Shown: one piece after another, positions 8,830-17,944 of the stretch
How the letters are laid out: the number at the start of each line of letters is the position of its first letter
How positions within the stretch are numbered: position 1 is the stretch's first letter
Assembly (NCBI GenBank): GCA_944321505.1
Contig: CALULN010000014.1
Location: 1-64,000 of the forward strand
Direction of reading: 5' to 3'
Length of the DNA: 64,000 nucleotides
DNA from: Candidatus Methanomethylophilaceae archaeon
Lineage (GTDB): Archaea > Thermoplasmatota > Thermoplasmata > Methanomassiliicoccales > Methanomethylophilaceae
Translations under genes and position numbers: made by a program
The notes under the pieces: generated by a model
The model's input: only the letters and a program-made list of their open reading frames with translations
What the model was told of the DNA's origin: nothing
The model's database searches: none

Positions 8830-8877
8830 GCGCACGTCTGCGCGGATAAGGGGTTAACGGCTGAGGCTACCTGTAGC

Positions 8878-9555
8878 CTACAGCCCGGAGACCAGATCCA
8901 GAAGAGCGGACCTGGGGTCCTTGTGCTTCACCACGCCGGAGGCCAGGAGCACGCCGTCGGCACCCAGTCCGATAGCGGCTTCCACATCCTTGCCGGTCTT
9001 CACACCTGCCCCGCAGAGCACGGATATGCGGCTGTCGACGGACTTGACGGCGTCGACGGTGTCGCTGACGATGCGGGGGTTGGCTGTGGTGACGGAGATG
9101 TCCCCTCCGATCAGCTCGGGAGGCTCCACTGCGATGAAGCGTGGGGAGAACGATGCCACGGATACGGCTCTCTCCACGGATTCGGCGCAGACCATCGGCA
9201 CGAGGCCGAGGTCACCGCACATGGATACGCAGCGGCCGATGACGGAGTCGTCGATGCGGTGCTCCGAGTGGTTGATCAGCGTGCCGCATGCTCCCGCAGC
9301 CTTCACCATGGACGGAGTCATCCATCCTGTGGCCGAGCCGGGAGCATAGGGGTCCACGTTCTGAGAGAGCACGGGTATGCCGACGGAGCGCGCCACGGCG
9401 CCGAGCTCGGCGACCGGAGGGCAGACTCCGATGCATACCCCCGTCTCATCGGAGACTGAGGCGCATATCTCCGCAAGGGAGGTTGCGCGGAGGCCGTCCA
9501 CTTCGGCGTACGCCTTGAAATTGACGACCACCGCGGGGGTCTTGAGCTCACTCAA
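8878..9555 (-). CDS. tpiA: Triosephosphate isomerase, archaeal type
   Basis: A 225-residue archaeal triosephosphate isomerase that interconverts dihydroxyacetone phosphate and glyceraldehyde 3-phosphate. Visible active-site elements are VVVNFKAY (Asn and Lys), INHSEHR (catalytic His) and AVEPPELIGG (catalytic Glu), with the phosphate-binding LCGAGVKTG and GVLLASG. The size matches the short archaeal form. The start must be TTG (9555), because any later start would remove the active-site Asn/Lys; it overlaps the end of the fbp gene by 8 nt. The pair serves gluconeogenesis. It ends with a TAG codon, which matters if the organism encodes pyrrolysine; readthrough would add only a few codons before TAA. 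Confidence 0.93.
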   Translation of the reverse strand: MSELKTPAVVVNFKAYAEVDGLRATSLAEICASVSDETGVCIGVCPPVAELGAVARSVGIPVLSQNVDPYAPGSATGWMTPSMVKAAGACGTLINHSEHRIDDSVIGRCVSMCGDLGLVPMVCAESVERAVSVASFSPRFIAVEPPELIGGDISVTTANPRIVSDTVDAVKSVDSRISVLCGAGVKTGKDVEAAIGLGADGVLLASGVVKHKDPRSALLDLVSGL

Positions 9556-10684
9556 GGTCTTCCAGCCTCTGCTTCAGCTCGTTGAGGACAGCGGGCCTGG
9601 AGGTGTACTCCATCTCCTCGGGACCGAGGATGGCGGGCATGAAGGGCCCCATGGACCTCATGAACTTGCTGGCCTTGACCGCCCTCTGCCTGACGTAGTC
9701 CCACTCGGATCCCTTGAAGAAGTCCATGGGCACGTGGTCGCCCACGGTGCCGTACTTCTCAAGTCCCTGGAACCTTCCGTTGCACATCTGGAATCCGAGA
9801 GCGCAGATTCTCGGGGGTCCGTCGAAATAGGTGGGGTCGGAGTTCTCGGGGGAGCAGGGGAACCATGCGCCGTAGTGGGAACCCCTCATCCAGCCGGCAA
9901 CCAGCATGGTGTTCATGAACACCTGGAGGTACTCGCCGACGGAGGGCAGGCCGCTCTGGGCCCTGCACACGCAGACGGGGTCGTCCTTGCCGACGTACTT
10001 GCCGGCGGTCAGGTTCAGCTTGTCGGTGGAAACGACGCAGGCGGGGCCGATGCCGGCGCGGCTGCTGATCCTCTTGATGGCGTATCTGGAGGTGTCGCCC
10101 AGCAGCGAGAGGATGCTGAGGGTCTCCTCGGGGGAGGACATTACGACCTTCTTGTGGTCCAGGACGTCGTGGATCTCCACGTCGAATCCCTTCTTGGCCT
10201 TGGCGTCGATGACCAGGCCGGTGGTGGTGAAGGGGTCCAGATAGATCCTGCTCAGGGGCAGGGAGTAGGCGGAGGGCTCGGTCTTGTCCGCCATGAAGAA
10301 TATGACGGGCTCGGCGGGCCTCTCCTCGAAGGACATCTCCGCGGATCCGGGTCCGGCTCCCTTGATGTTGCCGGAGAAGGCATCGGTGAGGATGTCCTGT
10401 CCGGCTCCGTAGAGCTTCATCTGCTTGGCGAGCTTGGTGGCCTCAGTGAAGGCATCCCATCCGAGCTTGTGGACCTCGGGGTTGTTCTCGCCCCTGAAGT
10501 GGGACATGAACAGGTTGATGTCGTCTCCGACACGGGTGACGTAGAAGTCCTCGATGATTCCCTGCTTGGCAGCGTCGGCCAGGATCTCCTTGCACTTCTC
10601 GACCATGGAGGGGTGGGGCCTGGTGTGTCCGCAAACGGATCCGACGTCCGCCTTGATCACTGAAATCGTAACTTTCTCTGCCAT
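9548..10684 (-). CDS. fbp: Fructose-1,6-bisphosphate aldolase/phosphatase
   Basis: The archaeal class V bifunctional FBP aldolase/phosphatase (378 residues), which condenses triose phosphates to fructose 1,6-bisphosphate and dephosphorylates it to fructose 6-phosphate, making gluconeogenesis unidirectional. The family N-terminus with VTISVIKADVGSVCGHTRPH (metal-binding Asp and His) and the acidic GDDINLFMSHFRG are clear. Later segments such as GQDILTDAFSGNIKGAGPG and WFPCSPENSDPTYFDGPPR are characteristic. The promoter is a TATA-like TTATTATAAGG on the minus strand near 10735. It is followed directly by tpiA with an 8-nt overlap, so the two act as a gluconeogenic operon. Confidence 0.95.
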   Translation of the reverse strand: MAEKVTISVIKADVGSVCGHTRPHPSMVEKCKEILADAAKQGIIEDFYVTRVGDDINLFMSHFRGENNPEVHKLGWDAFTEATKLAKQMKLYGAGQDILTDAFSGNIKGAGPGSAEMSFEERPAEPVIFFMADKTEPSAYSLPLSRIYLDPFTTTGLVIDAKAKKGFDVEIHDVLDHKKVVMSSPEETLSILSLLGDTSRYAIKRISSRAGIGPACVVSTDKLNLTAGKYVGKDDPVCVCRAQSGLPSVGEYLQVFMNTMLVAGWMRGSHYGAWFPCSPENSDPTYFDGPPRICALGFQMCNGRFQGLEKYGTVGDHVPMDFFKGSEWDYVRQRAVKASKFMRSMGPFMPAILGPEEMEYTSRPAVLNELKQRLEDLE

Positions 10685-10804
10685 TTCTCTTACCGCCCAT
10701 AGGTGGGTATTGGCGCCCCCTACGACGTCGCCTTATAATAATATGCCCCCGCGCATGCGCGAGAGACCGCACCAATCATATATGGAATCGGGGATGCGTA
10801 GGCC
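10685..10804. promoter_or_regulatory. Divergent promoter region fbp / aspS
   Basis: A 120-nt divergent intergenic region. On the plus strand TCATATATGG (10776-10785) sits about 25 nt before the aspS ATG at 10805, so aspS should be leaderless. On the minus strand the TTATTATAAGG stretch near 10735 is the likely TATA box of fbp and would leave a leader of about 25 nt. A palindromic GCGCATGCGC lies between the two at about 10750-10759. Confidence 0.55.
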
Positions 10805-12112
10805 ATGACAGTCAACCGCAGGGACTCGTCCACCGTCAAGGCGGGGGACGGGACCGTCACAGTGTCCGGCTGGGTGCAGGACATAAGGAACCTCGGTGGG
10901 ATCTCCTTCGTCATCCTCAGGGACAGGTTCGGCACGCTTCAGATCACCCTTCCGAAGAAGAAGGTGGACCCGGAGCTCTTCGCCACCCTCACCACCCTCC
11001 CCAGGGAGTCGGTGGTCAGCGTCACCGGCGAGGTCAAGGAGAGCAACCAGACCGAGCTGGGTGTGGAGATCATCCCCTCCTCCTTCGTCCTGGAGTCCGA
11101 AGCCGGCACCCCGCTGCCTCTGGGCGTCGTGGACAAGGTGAACGCGGAGATGGACACACGTCTGAACCACAGGTTCATGGACCTCCGCAAGCCCGAGGTC
11201 AGGGCGGTCTTCGAGCTCAAGAGCCTGATGATGAGGCTCATCACCGAGGCTATGGAGGAGAAGGGGTTCGTGCAGGTCTGCACCCCCAAGATCGGAGCCT
11301 CTGGAGCCGAGGGCGGAGCCACCCTCTTCAAGGTGGACTACTTCGGAAAGCCCGCTTATCTGGCACAGAGCCCGCAGCTCTACAAGCAGATGCTGATGTC
11401 CACCGGTCTCGACAGGGTGTTCGAGATGGCTCCGGCGTTCAGGGCGGAGAACTCCAACACTAACCGCCACGTCACCGAGTTCATCTCCTTCGACGGGGAG
11501 ATGTCCTGGATCGGCAGCATGGCCGACGTAATGTCCATGATGGAGGAGATCATGGACCACGTCATCCGCGGCCTGAAGGAGAAAGGGGCCCACTGGCTCT
11601 CCGTCATGGGCAAGGAGATCTCCGTCCCGGTGCGCCCGTACCCGGTGCTCACCTACTCAGAATGCCTTGCCATGGTGAACGGGGCCGGCCTCCCCCTGAA
11701 GGACGGCGACGACCTCGGCACCGAGGGCGAGAAGATCGTCGGAGACATCATGAGCCAGAAGGGCTACGACATGTACTTCATCGCCGAGTACCCCTCGGAG
11801 GCGAAGCCCTTCTACATCATGGAGAAGGACGGCACCGAGTACTGCATGTCCTTCGATCTGGACTACAAAGGTCAGGAGATCTCGTCCGGCGGACAGAGGG
11901 AGCACAGGTACGACCGTCTGGTGGAGAGGATGGAGAAGCTGGGGCTGGACCCCGAGGACTTCGGATTCTACCTCGATGCCTTCAGGTACGGCATGCCTCC
12001 CCACGGCGGATGGGGCATCGGCATCGAGAGGGTGCTGGTCAAGATGCTGGATCTCCCCAACGTCAGGGAGGCCATACTCTTCCCCAGGGACCCCTCGAGG
12101 CTCTCTCCCTGA
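10805..12112 (+). CDS. aspS: Aspartate-tRNA(Asp/Asn) ligase
   Basis: A 435-residue class IIb aminoacyl-tRNA synthetase of the short archaeal type. It starts with the OB-fold anticodon-binding domain (VSGWVQDIRNLGGISFVILRD). The class II core follows: motif 1 around RLNHRFMDLRKP, motif 2 FRAENSNTNRHVTEF and motif 3 GWGIGIERVLVKML. Archaeal enzymes of this kind are often non-discriminating and also charge tRNA(Asn) for amidation; whether that applies here depends on an AsnRS or GatCAB elsewhere in the genome. TATA at 10778-10785 makes it leaderless. Confidence 0.95.
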   Translation: MTVNRRDSSTVKAGDGTVTVSGWVQDIRNLGGISFVILRDRFGTLQITLPKKKVDPELFATLTTLPRESVVSVTGEVKESNQTELGVEIIPSSFVLESEAGTPLPLGVVDKVNAEMDTRLNHRFMDLRKPEVRAVFELKSLMMRLITEAMEEKGFVQVCTPKIGASGAEGGATLFKVDYFGKPAYLAQSPQLYKQMLMSTGLDRVFEMAPAFRAENSNTNRHVTEFISFDGEMSWIGSMADVMSMMEEIMDHVIRGLKEKGAHWLSVMGKEISVPVRPYPVLTYSECLAMVNGAGLPLKDGDDLGTEGEKIVGDIMSQKGYDMYFIAEYPSEAKPFYIMEKDGTEYCMSFDLDYKGQEISSGGQREHRYDRLVERMEKLGLDPEDFGFYLDAFRYGMPPHGGWGIGIERVLVKMLDLPNVREAILFPRDPSRLSP

Positions 12113-12186
12113 GGGGATTCGGCCGTATTCGGCCACCTCCCCTTTCCAACTTTATATACCATTTAGCCACTGGATGAATCGGTAAG

Positions 12187-12726
12187 ATGGGAGCGCAGGG
12201 GGATCTCTACGAACGCGAGCTGAAGCATCTCCTGTCCGGGGATGCGGCAGTCATCGAGAAGGTCATAAAGACCTGTACGGATCAGGAAGCGGAGGCCTAC
12301 CGCTCGCTCGTCGACACGCCTTTCATGGTCGTCCGGGCCGCCGGGTCCCACGGAGTCGACCTCATCGCCCTCAGATGGGACTTCTCTTTCCCGATAGAGG
12401 TCAAGAGCTCCGGGGACTTCGTCCTGCACTTCAGCCGCAATCCGCGCCTCGGAGAGCAGGCCGAGAACATGGCGATCGAGTGTGCCAGATCCCAGCTGCT
12501 CCCCATCTATGCCTTCCGTCTGAAGAAGTCCGGCGGCAACGTCAAAGGGGATCCCTGGAGGCTGTTCTGCCTGCCCGTGCCGGAGGACCTGCGGGGCCCT
12601 GCGGGGCTGCTGCAGCGCAGGATACCCTGCATGTGCAGGGGCCCCAGCGGGAACCTGATCATGAGGTGGGAGGAGGGCATGAAGCTCTCGGATTTCGTCC
12701 GCTACGCGAACATGAAGATGGAGTGA
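12187..12726 (+). CDS. Hjc-like Holliday junction resolvase/nuclease
   Basis: A 179-residue protein with the archaeal Hjc/PD-(D/E)xK nuclease pattern: an N-terminal GDLYERELKHLL (acidic residue on helix 1), VVRAAGSHGVDLIAL (Asp58) and FPIEVKSS (Glu71, Lys73). Hjc cuts four-way DNA junctions during recombination. This protein is longer than typical Hjc (about 120-140 residues): it has extra sequence between the first helix and the catalytic strand, and a C-terminal extension of about 60 residues. It could be a divergent Hjc or a paralogous nuclease. A TATA box CTTTATATACC lies at about 12149-12158. Confidence 0.75.
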   Translation: MGAQGDLYERELKHLLSGDAAVIEKVIKTCTDQEAEAYRSLVDTPFMVVRAAGSHGVDLIALRWDFSFPIEVKSSGDFVLHFSRNPRLGEQAENMAIECARSQLLPIYAFRLKKSGGNVKGDPWRLFCLPVPEDLRGPAGLLQRRIPCMCRGPSGNLIMRWEEGMKLSDFVRYANMKME

Positions 12727-12813
12727 GGGGCCGTCGGCACTCATAGGGCTCATCATCGGTCAGCCTCGGTCTGTCGTCATCCGGCACACCCTCGGCCGAA
12801 GAATCCCGCCTGC

Positions 12814-13719
12814 CTATTTCATCTCTGTCATCCTGCGGACAGGGTTCTGCGCAGCCGTGATAACATCGGCAGGGAGCGTGACCTCGCCGGACATGTCATC
12901 CAGGCAGCGGGCGATGTCATCAAGCCCTATGCGCTTCATGGGCTCGCATACAGCGGATTCGATGAAATGGAACCTCTTCCCCGGCAGCTCGGACTCCAAA
13001 CGGTGCCTCATGCCGGTCTCGGTGACGATTACGAACTCATCCGCATCGGAGGTGCGGCAGAACCTCAGCATATCCTCCGTGGATCCGACGAAGCCCACCA
13101 TGTCCAGGACTTCCGTTCTGCATTCGGGATGGGCCATGGAAGGGGCGCCGGGATGCTCCTCGATCACTCTGCGGACGTCATCGGCGGTGATGCGGTCGTG
13201 TATGGGGCAGCAGCCGTTCCAGAGGACCATCCTCCTGTCCGGCAGCCTCTTCGAGATGTAGGAGCCCAGGTTCCTGTCTGGTACGAAGAGCACCTCGTCG
13301 TCTTCGGCCAGCGAGGAGACGACCTTCAGGGCGTTGCCGGACGTGCAGCAGATGTCCATGTGGGACTTGGCTTCCGCGGTGGTGTTGACGTAGCCCACCA
13401 CAACGGAATCGGGATGCTCCTCCCTTGCCTTCATCAGGTCCTCCGCGCTGCACATGGCCGCCATGTCGCATATGGCGTCGGGCACCGGCAGCAGGACGGT
13501 CTTCTCCGGAGACAGTATCTTGGCGGTCTCACCCATGAAGCTGACGCCGCAGAACACGATGACTTCGGCGTCAGTCCGGGAAGCGGCGATCGACAGTCCG
13601 AGGGAGTCCCCGACCAGGTCCGCTATGTCCTGCACCTCGGGGGATGTGTAGTTGTGCGCCAGGATCACAGCGTTCCTCTCAGCCTTGAGCTGACGTATCC
13701 TTTCGGCCGTTCCCGCCAT
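12814..13719 (-). CDS. nadA: Quinolinate synthase
   Basis: A 301-residue NadA, an Fe-S enzyme that condenses iminoaspartate with dihydroxyacetone phosphate to quinolinate in NAD biosynthesis. Characteristic segments are ILAHNYTSPEVQDIADLVGDS, FCGVSFMGETAKIL (first cluster Cys), CCTSGNA and MAHPECRTEV (further cluster Cys). Size and order match the family. It ends in TAG; a readthrough (pyrrolysine) product would be only about 18 codons longer, so the annotated end is preferred. The 88 nt between its stop and the upstream nuclease gene show no gene. Confidence 0.95.
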   Translation of the reverse strand: MAGTAERIRQLKAERNAVILAHNYTSPEVQDIADLVGDSLGLSIAASRTDAEVIVFCGVSFMGETAKILSPEKTVLLPVPDAICDMAAMCSAEDLMKAREEHPDSVVVGYVNTTAEAKSHMDICCTSGNALKVVSSLAEDDEVLFVPDRNLGSYISKRLPDRRMVLWNGCCPIHDRITADDVRRVIEEHPGAPSMAHPECRTEVLDMVGFVGSTEDMLRFCRTSDADEFVIVTETGMRHRLESELPGKRFHFIESAVCEPMKRIGLDDIARCLDDMSGEVTLPADVITAAQNPVRRMTEMK

Positions 13720-13808
13720 GGGCGTTCATCGACAGCACGTAGTTAAAGGAATCGGATTGGCTACCGGCATGCGCAACGGCCTTATAGGGCGTCCATCTAG
13801 GCGCATTC

Positions 13809-14192
13809 ATGGACGGCAGAGAGGAGCTTGCTTCATCCAGGTTCCATTGCACGGCTTCCGAGAGATGCGCATTCGAAACCGGCATCAAATTGGCTACAGT
13901 GTACCATCAGTTCGTCGGCACCCCATTCGACGCCTCCTCCGTGGAGGGTCTTGAGGAATGCATACGCAGATGCATCTCCGCCCAGCCGTACGTGGTCGGT
14001 GCATCGGTGTCCATCGACCGCTCCGTCATACCTGCCGACAGGGACGTGTACAGCTACGTCTCCCTCACCGGCGACATGATCGATGCGACGGTTACCGTGT
14101 CCTTGGACGGTGTGACCATGACCGGCGAGATGCGCTACGACCGCGAGCTCGGCTATCCGCTCATGTACATATCCTCGACGGCCACGGATTGA
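13809..14192 (+). CDS. mptD: Archaeal dihydroneopterin aldolase MptD
   Basis: A 127-residue protein matching the archaeal MptD family, which cleaves 7,8-dihydroneopterin to 6-hydroxymethyl-7,8-dihydropterin and glycolaldehyde in methanopterin biosynthesis. The diagnostic stretch is CAFETGIKLATVYHQFVGTPF, and the C-terminus has the conserved YDRELGYPLMYI. Length fits the family. A TATA-like CCTTATAGGG lies about 25 nt before the ATG, so the gene is probably leaderless. It is transcribed away from nadA. Confidence 0.85.
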   Translation: MDGREELASSRFHCTASERCAFETGIKLATVYHQFVGTPFDASSVEGLEECIRRCISAQPYVVGASVSIDRSVIPADRDVYSYVSLTGDMIDATVTVSLDGVTMTGEMRYDRELGYPLMYISSTATD

Positions 14193-14304
14193 CCCCTATT
14201 CCATGGGTGAATATTGCCAGCAGCCGTGCGGCGGATGTACAAAACAGAACCGCTTTATAAATAGGTGAAGCGCCATCCAGCATCACTAGCGCGTGTGGGT
14301 GCAC

Positions 14305-14853
14305 ATGATTTCTGACATAAAGATTGGCATTACTGGACTGCCGGGCGCCGGGAAGACCTACGCCCTTATGCAGGTCATCGAGATGCTCCAGCAGAGCGGC
14401 GAGGTGACCATCGGCGGGATGATCGACGAGCCTATCATGGAGGGGCGCCGCCGCGTCGGCTTCCTCTGCCGCGACCTGATGACCGGAAGGACCGAGACCT
14501 TCGCCCATCTGGACTACGAGAGCCGCATAATGGTGGGCAAGATCGGCGTGGACGTTTCCAAGCTGGATTCCGTCGCCGTCGAAGCCATCCTCAACGCGTG
14601 CGAGTGCTGCGACATCATCGTAATCGACGAGGTCGGGAAGATGGAGGTGGAGAGCGAGAGGTTCGTCCAGGCCGTCAGGGACGCCCTGGATGTGGACAAG
14701 CCCATGATACTCACACTCCACAAGAAGTCCCGCAACCCCCTGCTCCAGGACATCCGCCGCCGCGACGATGTCCGCATCCTGGAGGTCACACCCACCAACC
14801 GCAACCTCCTGCCCCACAAGATCGTGAGGCTCATGAACGGTGAGAACATCTGA
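14305..14853 (+). CDS. THEP1-type nucleoside-triphosphatase
   Basis: A 182-residue P-loop NTPase of the THEP1 family. Walker A is GLPGAGKT near the N-terminus; IIVIDEVGKMEV contains Walker B; the C-terminal VTPTNRNLLPHKIV is typical of the family. ATG 14305 is preferred over a GTG four codons upstream because it places the P-loop close to the N-terminus as usual. The TATA box TTTATAAATA is near 14254-14263. The stop overlaps the trm1 start by 1 nt (TGATG). Its cellular role is uncertain, with hydrolysis of NTPs shown only for relatives. Confidence 0.88.
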   Translation: MISDIKIGITGLPGAGKTYALMQVIEMLQQSGEVTIGGMIDEPIMEGRRRVGFLCRDLMTGRTETFAHLDYESRIMVGKIGVDVSKLDSVAVEAILNACECCDIIVIDEVGKMEVESERFVQAVRDALDVDKPMILTLHKKSRNPLLQDIRRRDDVRILEVTPTNRNLLPHKIVRLMNGENI

Positions 14854-15950
14854 TGGACAGCGTCAGGATCACCGAGGGGTCGACGGTCCTCAAGGTCCCC
14901 GCCGCGCATTCCGCCGGCGGCCCCGGGAAGATCCTCGGAACCGTGTTCTTCAACGAGCAGATGGCGTTCAACAGGGACGTCAGCGTGATGCTCCTCAGGT
15001 CCCTGGACAGGGACATGTCCGTGGCGGACTGCATGACCGCCACCGGTGCCAGAGCGGTCCGCATAGCCAACGAAGCACCCAAGACCATGGTCGCCGCCAA
15101 CGATATCAACGCCGGCGCCATCCCCTGGATCGAAGGGAACATCCGCATCAACGGGCTTACCAACTGCAGAGCGGTCCGCAGCAATCTCCACTCACTGCTT
15201 GCGGAGGAGGTCTTCGACTACATCGACCTGGATCCCTTCGGCTCCCCGGTGCCGTTCCTCCATTCGGCCATCCAGGGATGCAAGCGGAAGGGCATACTCG
15301 CCATCACAGCCACAGACACCGCCCCTCTAGCCGGTGCCCATCGCGCCAAGTGCGAGCGCAGGTACCAGTCCCGCCCCATGAGAGGGCCGATGTGCCACGA
15401 GACGGGGCTGCGCATCCTCATGGCCACCGTCGCCAGGGAGCTGGCCAAGTTCGACAGGGGGATGACACCCATCATCTCCTTCTTCGCCGACCACTACTTC
15501 CGCACATACGTGAGAGTGGACGAGGGCACCGCCGCCGCAGACAGGTGCCTCGGCACCCTGGGATACCTTTCCTACGACCCGTCGACCCTGGAGCGTTCCG
15601 TCTCCCCCGAGAAGGACGGCAGCCACGTCTACGGGCCGGTGTGGACCGGGAGCCTGTTCGACAGGGATGCCCTGAAGGCTCTGGACCCGTCAGGCATGGC
15701 CGACGAGCGCCGCTGCCGCAGGATGCTGGACCTCTGGTCCTGCGAGCTCGATTCGGTGCCCTTCCTATACGAGGTCTCCGAGCTGTCCTCTGCTCTCAGG
15801 ACGGAGACCCCCAGGTTCTCGAAGCTGCTGGAGGTCATGAACCAATACGGCACCGCGACTCCGACGCATATGTCACCCACCGCATTCAAGACCGTGCTGT
15901 CACCGGAGGAGGTCCGTGATGCATTCCTCGAGACCGTCGCCTCCCATTGA
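14853..15950 (+). CDS. trm1: tRNA (guanine(26)-N2)-dimethyltransferase
   Basis: A 365-residue archaeal Trm1 that methylates N2 of G26 in tRNA using S-adenosylmethionine. Visible features are the FFNEQMAFNRDVSVMLLR segment, the SAM-binding ADCMTATGARAVR and the catalytic-type DYIDLDPFGSPVPFLHSAI. Further on, LAITATDTAPLAGAH and KCERRYQ are family hallmarks. It is translationally coupled to the THEP1 gene upstream. Length is normal. Confidence 0.95.
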   Translation: MDSVRITEGSTVLKVPAAHSAGGPGKILGTVFFNEQMAFNRDVSVMLLRSLDRDMSVADCMTATGARAVRIANEAPKTMVAANDINAGAIPWIEGNIRINGLTNCRAVRSNLHSLLAEEVFDYIDLDPFGSPVPFLHSAIQGCKRKGILAITATDTAPLAGAHRAKCERRYQSRPMRGPMCHETGLRILMATVARELAKFDRGMTPIISFFADHYFRTYVRVDEGTAAADRCLGTLGYLSYDPSTLERSVSPEKDGSHVYGPVWTGSLFDRDALKALDPSGMADERRCRRMLDLWSCELDSVPFLYEVSELSSALRTETPRFSKLLEVMNQYGTATPTHMSPTAFKTVLSPEEVRDAFLETVASH

Positions 15951-15972
15951 TTGGTTTATATAGAATCGGGTC

Positions 15973-17298
15973 ATGGCAAACCCCGGTAACATGCCGACCG
16001 TTGCGATCATTGGCGCCCAGTGGGGCGATGAGGGTAAGGGCAAGATCACTGACTACCTGGCCGAGGGCGCTGACGCCGTGGTCAGATTCCAGGGTGGCAA
16101 CAACGCCGGCCACACCATAGTCGTGGGCGACAACGTGTTCAAGCTCCATCTCCTCCCTTCCGGGGTCCTCCGCGAGGGGAAGCTTGCGGTAATCGGCAAC
16201 GGTGTCGTCGCCAACTTCCGGGACATGGAGGAGGAGATCAGGCAGATAGAGGAGGCCGGCCTCTCCATAGACGGGCTCCGCATCTCCGACAGGGCCCATC
16301 TCATCATGAACTACCACAAGAAGCTGGACGGCGCCGAGGAGGTCTACCGCGGCAACAAGCCCGTGGGCACCACCAAGAAAGGCATAGGCCCCTGCTACCA
16401 GGACAAGGCCGCCAGGATCGGCTTCAGGGCCGGGGACCTCCTGGAGCCCGACACCATCCGCGAGAAGGCATCCTACGTCCTCCCCATGAAGAAAGACATC
16501 ATGGACCTCATGGGCGCGGAGAAGTGCCAGTGCACCGTGGAGTCCTTCACCGAGAGGCTTGTAGGCTGGGGTGAGAAGTACGGCAGCCACATCTGCGACA
16601 CCTCCGTCCTGGTCAACGACATCATCGACAGGGGAGGCAACGTCCTGTTCGAGGGCGCCCAGGGCGTGATGCTCGACATCGACCACGGCACCTATCCCTA
16701 CGTCACATCATCCTCCACCGTCGGCGGAGGCATCTGCTCCGGATCCGGCGTGGCACCCAACCGCATCCAGAAGGTGGTCGGCTGCCTGAAGGCCTACACC
16801 ACCCGTGTGGGCGAGGGTCCCTTCGTCACCGAGCTCACCGGGGAGGAGGAGCTGGAGCTGCAGAAGAAGGGCGGTGAGTTCGGGGTCACCACCGGCAGGG
16901 GCCGCAGATGCGGCTGGCTGGACCTCGTGGTCGCCGAGCACGCCGCCAGGCTCTGTGGCATCACCTCCTGGGCGGTCACCAAGCTGGACGTCCTGAACGA
17001 TTACGATACCATCAAGGTCTGCGTGGCCTACGAGATCGACGGCGAGGAGGTCAGGCACTTCCCCGCCTCCGTCAAGAAGCTCATGAGGGCCAAGCCCGTG
17101 TACGTCGAGCTGCCCGGATGGAAGGGCTGGGAGGAGTCCGAGGACGTCCTCCGCCAGGGATTCGACTCCCTGCCCGAGAACATGCGCAGGTACATCGGAT
17201 TCATCGAGGACTACACCCACATCCCTGTGGACATCATCAGCGTGGGACCCGAGCGTCACGAAACCATCGACCGCACCGGCGGCGCCTGGTGGAGCTAA
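15973..17298 (+). CDS. purA: Adenylosuccinate synthetase
   Basis: A 441-residue PurA that forms adenylosuccinate from IMP, aspartate and GTP in AMP synthesis. The N-terminal AQWGDEGKGKITDYLAEGAD contains the P-loop-like GDEGKGK; RFQGGNNAGHT is the IMP-binding region; TTGRGRRCGWLDL is the conserved C-terminal loop. A TATA box GGTTTATATAGA only about 20 nt before the ATG gives it its own leaderless promoter. Its end overlaps the convergent NUDIX gene by 4 nt. Confidence 0.97.
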   Translation: MANPGNMPTVAIIGAQWGDEGKGKITDYLAEGADAVVRFQGGNNAGHTIVVGDNVFKLHLLPSGVLREGKLAVIGNGVVANFRDMEEEIRQIEEAGLSIDGLRISDRAHLIMNYHKKLDGAEEVYRGNKPVGTTKKGIGPCYQDKAARIGFRAGDLLEPDTIREKASYVLPMKKDIMDLMGAEKCQCTVESFTERLVGWGEKYGSHICDTSVLVNDIIDRGGNVLFEGAQGVMLDIDHGTYPYVTSSSTVGGGICSGSGVAPNRIQKVVGCLKAYTTRVGEGPFVTELTGEEELELQKKGGEFGVTTGRGRRCGWLDLVVAEHAARLCGITSWAVTKLDVLNDYDTIKVCVAYEIDGEEVRHFPASVKKLMRAKPVYVELPGWKGWEESEDVLRQGFDSLPENMRRYIGFIEDYTHIPVDIISVGPERHETIDRTGGAWWS

Positions 17299-17864
17299 TC
17301 CCTGAACGCCTTGGAAGGCTCGGTGTACCTGTCGAAGGAGTAGAAGGCATCGTCGTTGGCGACGGTGCCTCCTCTTCCGCCTTCTCTGAGTGAGAACAGC
17401 GATGCGATGAACGATTCGCGGTACTGTATGAAACTGCGGTCGTCGATCATCCCGCAGATCTCCCCGAACGTGCACCAGCGGACCTCCGACACCTCCGACT
17501 CCTGGAGTGCCAGCGCTTCTCCGCTGTACTCGCAGCAGTAGTAGTCGTCGAAGCCGTAGTCGAAGGAGACGGTGATGCGGACATCCTCTTCGCGGAATGC
17601 ATGGGGGATGCCCGTCTCCTCGAAGAGCTCCCTGGAGGCCCCCTCGTGGGATGCCTCTCCCGCGTCGACCTGCCCGCCCGCCGACACGTCCCAGTATCCG
17701 GGGAGGGATGCCTTCTGCGCAGAGCGCCTCTGGACAAGCATGCGGTCGCCGTCGAAGACGCATACGTGGGCTATGAGGCGGTACTCTCCGGGCCCCCAGG
17801 CTCCTCTGGGCACCCGCTTCCCCGTCAGATGCCGTTCCGAATCGTAGACGTCGGTGAGCTCCAC
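17295..17864 (-). CDS. NUDIX hydrolase
   Basis: A 189-residue NUDIX pyrophosphohydrolase. The Nudix box runs GGQVDAGEASHEGASRELFE followed by ETGI, with all key Gly, Glu and Arg residues. The N-terminus (LTGKRVPRGAWGPGEYRLIAHVCVFDGDRMLVQRRS) resembles YfcD/isopentenyl diphosphate isomerase-like Nudix proteins. The substrate is unknown. The start codon appears to be GTG (17864); a TATA-like element lies about 30 nt upstream on the minus strand (GATATACG). It diverges from xseA. Confidence 0.88.
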   Translation of the reverse strand: MELTDVYDSERHLTGKRVPRGAWGPGEYRLIAHVCVFDGDRMLVQRRSAQKASLPGYWDVSAGGQVDAGEASHEGASRELFEETGIPHAFREEDVRITVSFDYGFDDYYCCEYSGEALALQESEVSEVRWCTFGEICGMIDDRSFIQYRESFIASLFSLREGGRGGTVANDDAFYSFDRYTEPSKAFRD

Positions 17865-17944
17865 GGGGTGAGTGAGGGTCCCTTCGTATATCGCGGTTTC
17901 CCATGTTCAAAAGCGATATATCGCCGGCATCCGTTCATGGCCCG

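Noticed and set aside
17903-17944. Upstream ATG as start of xseA
   Set aside because: It precedes the probable TATA box, so the transcript would not contain it.
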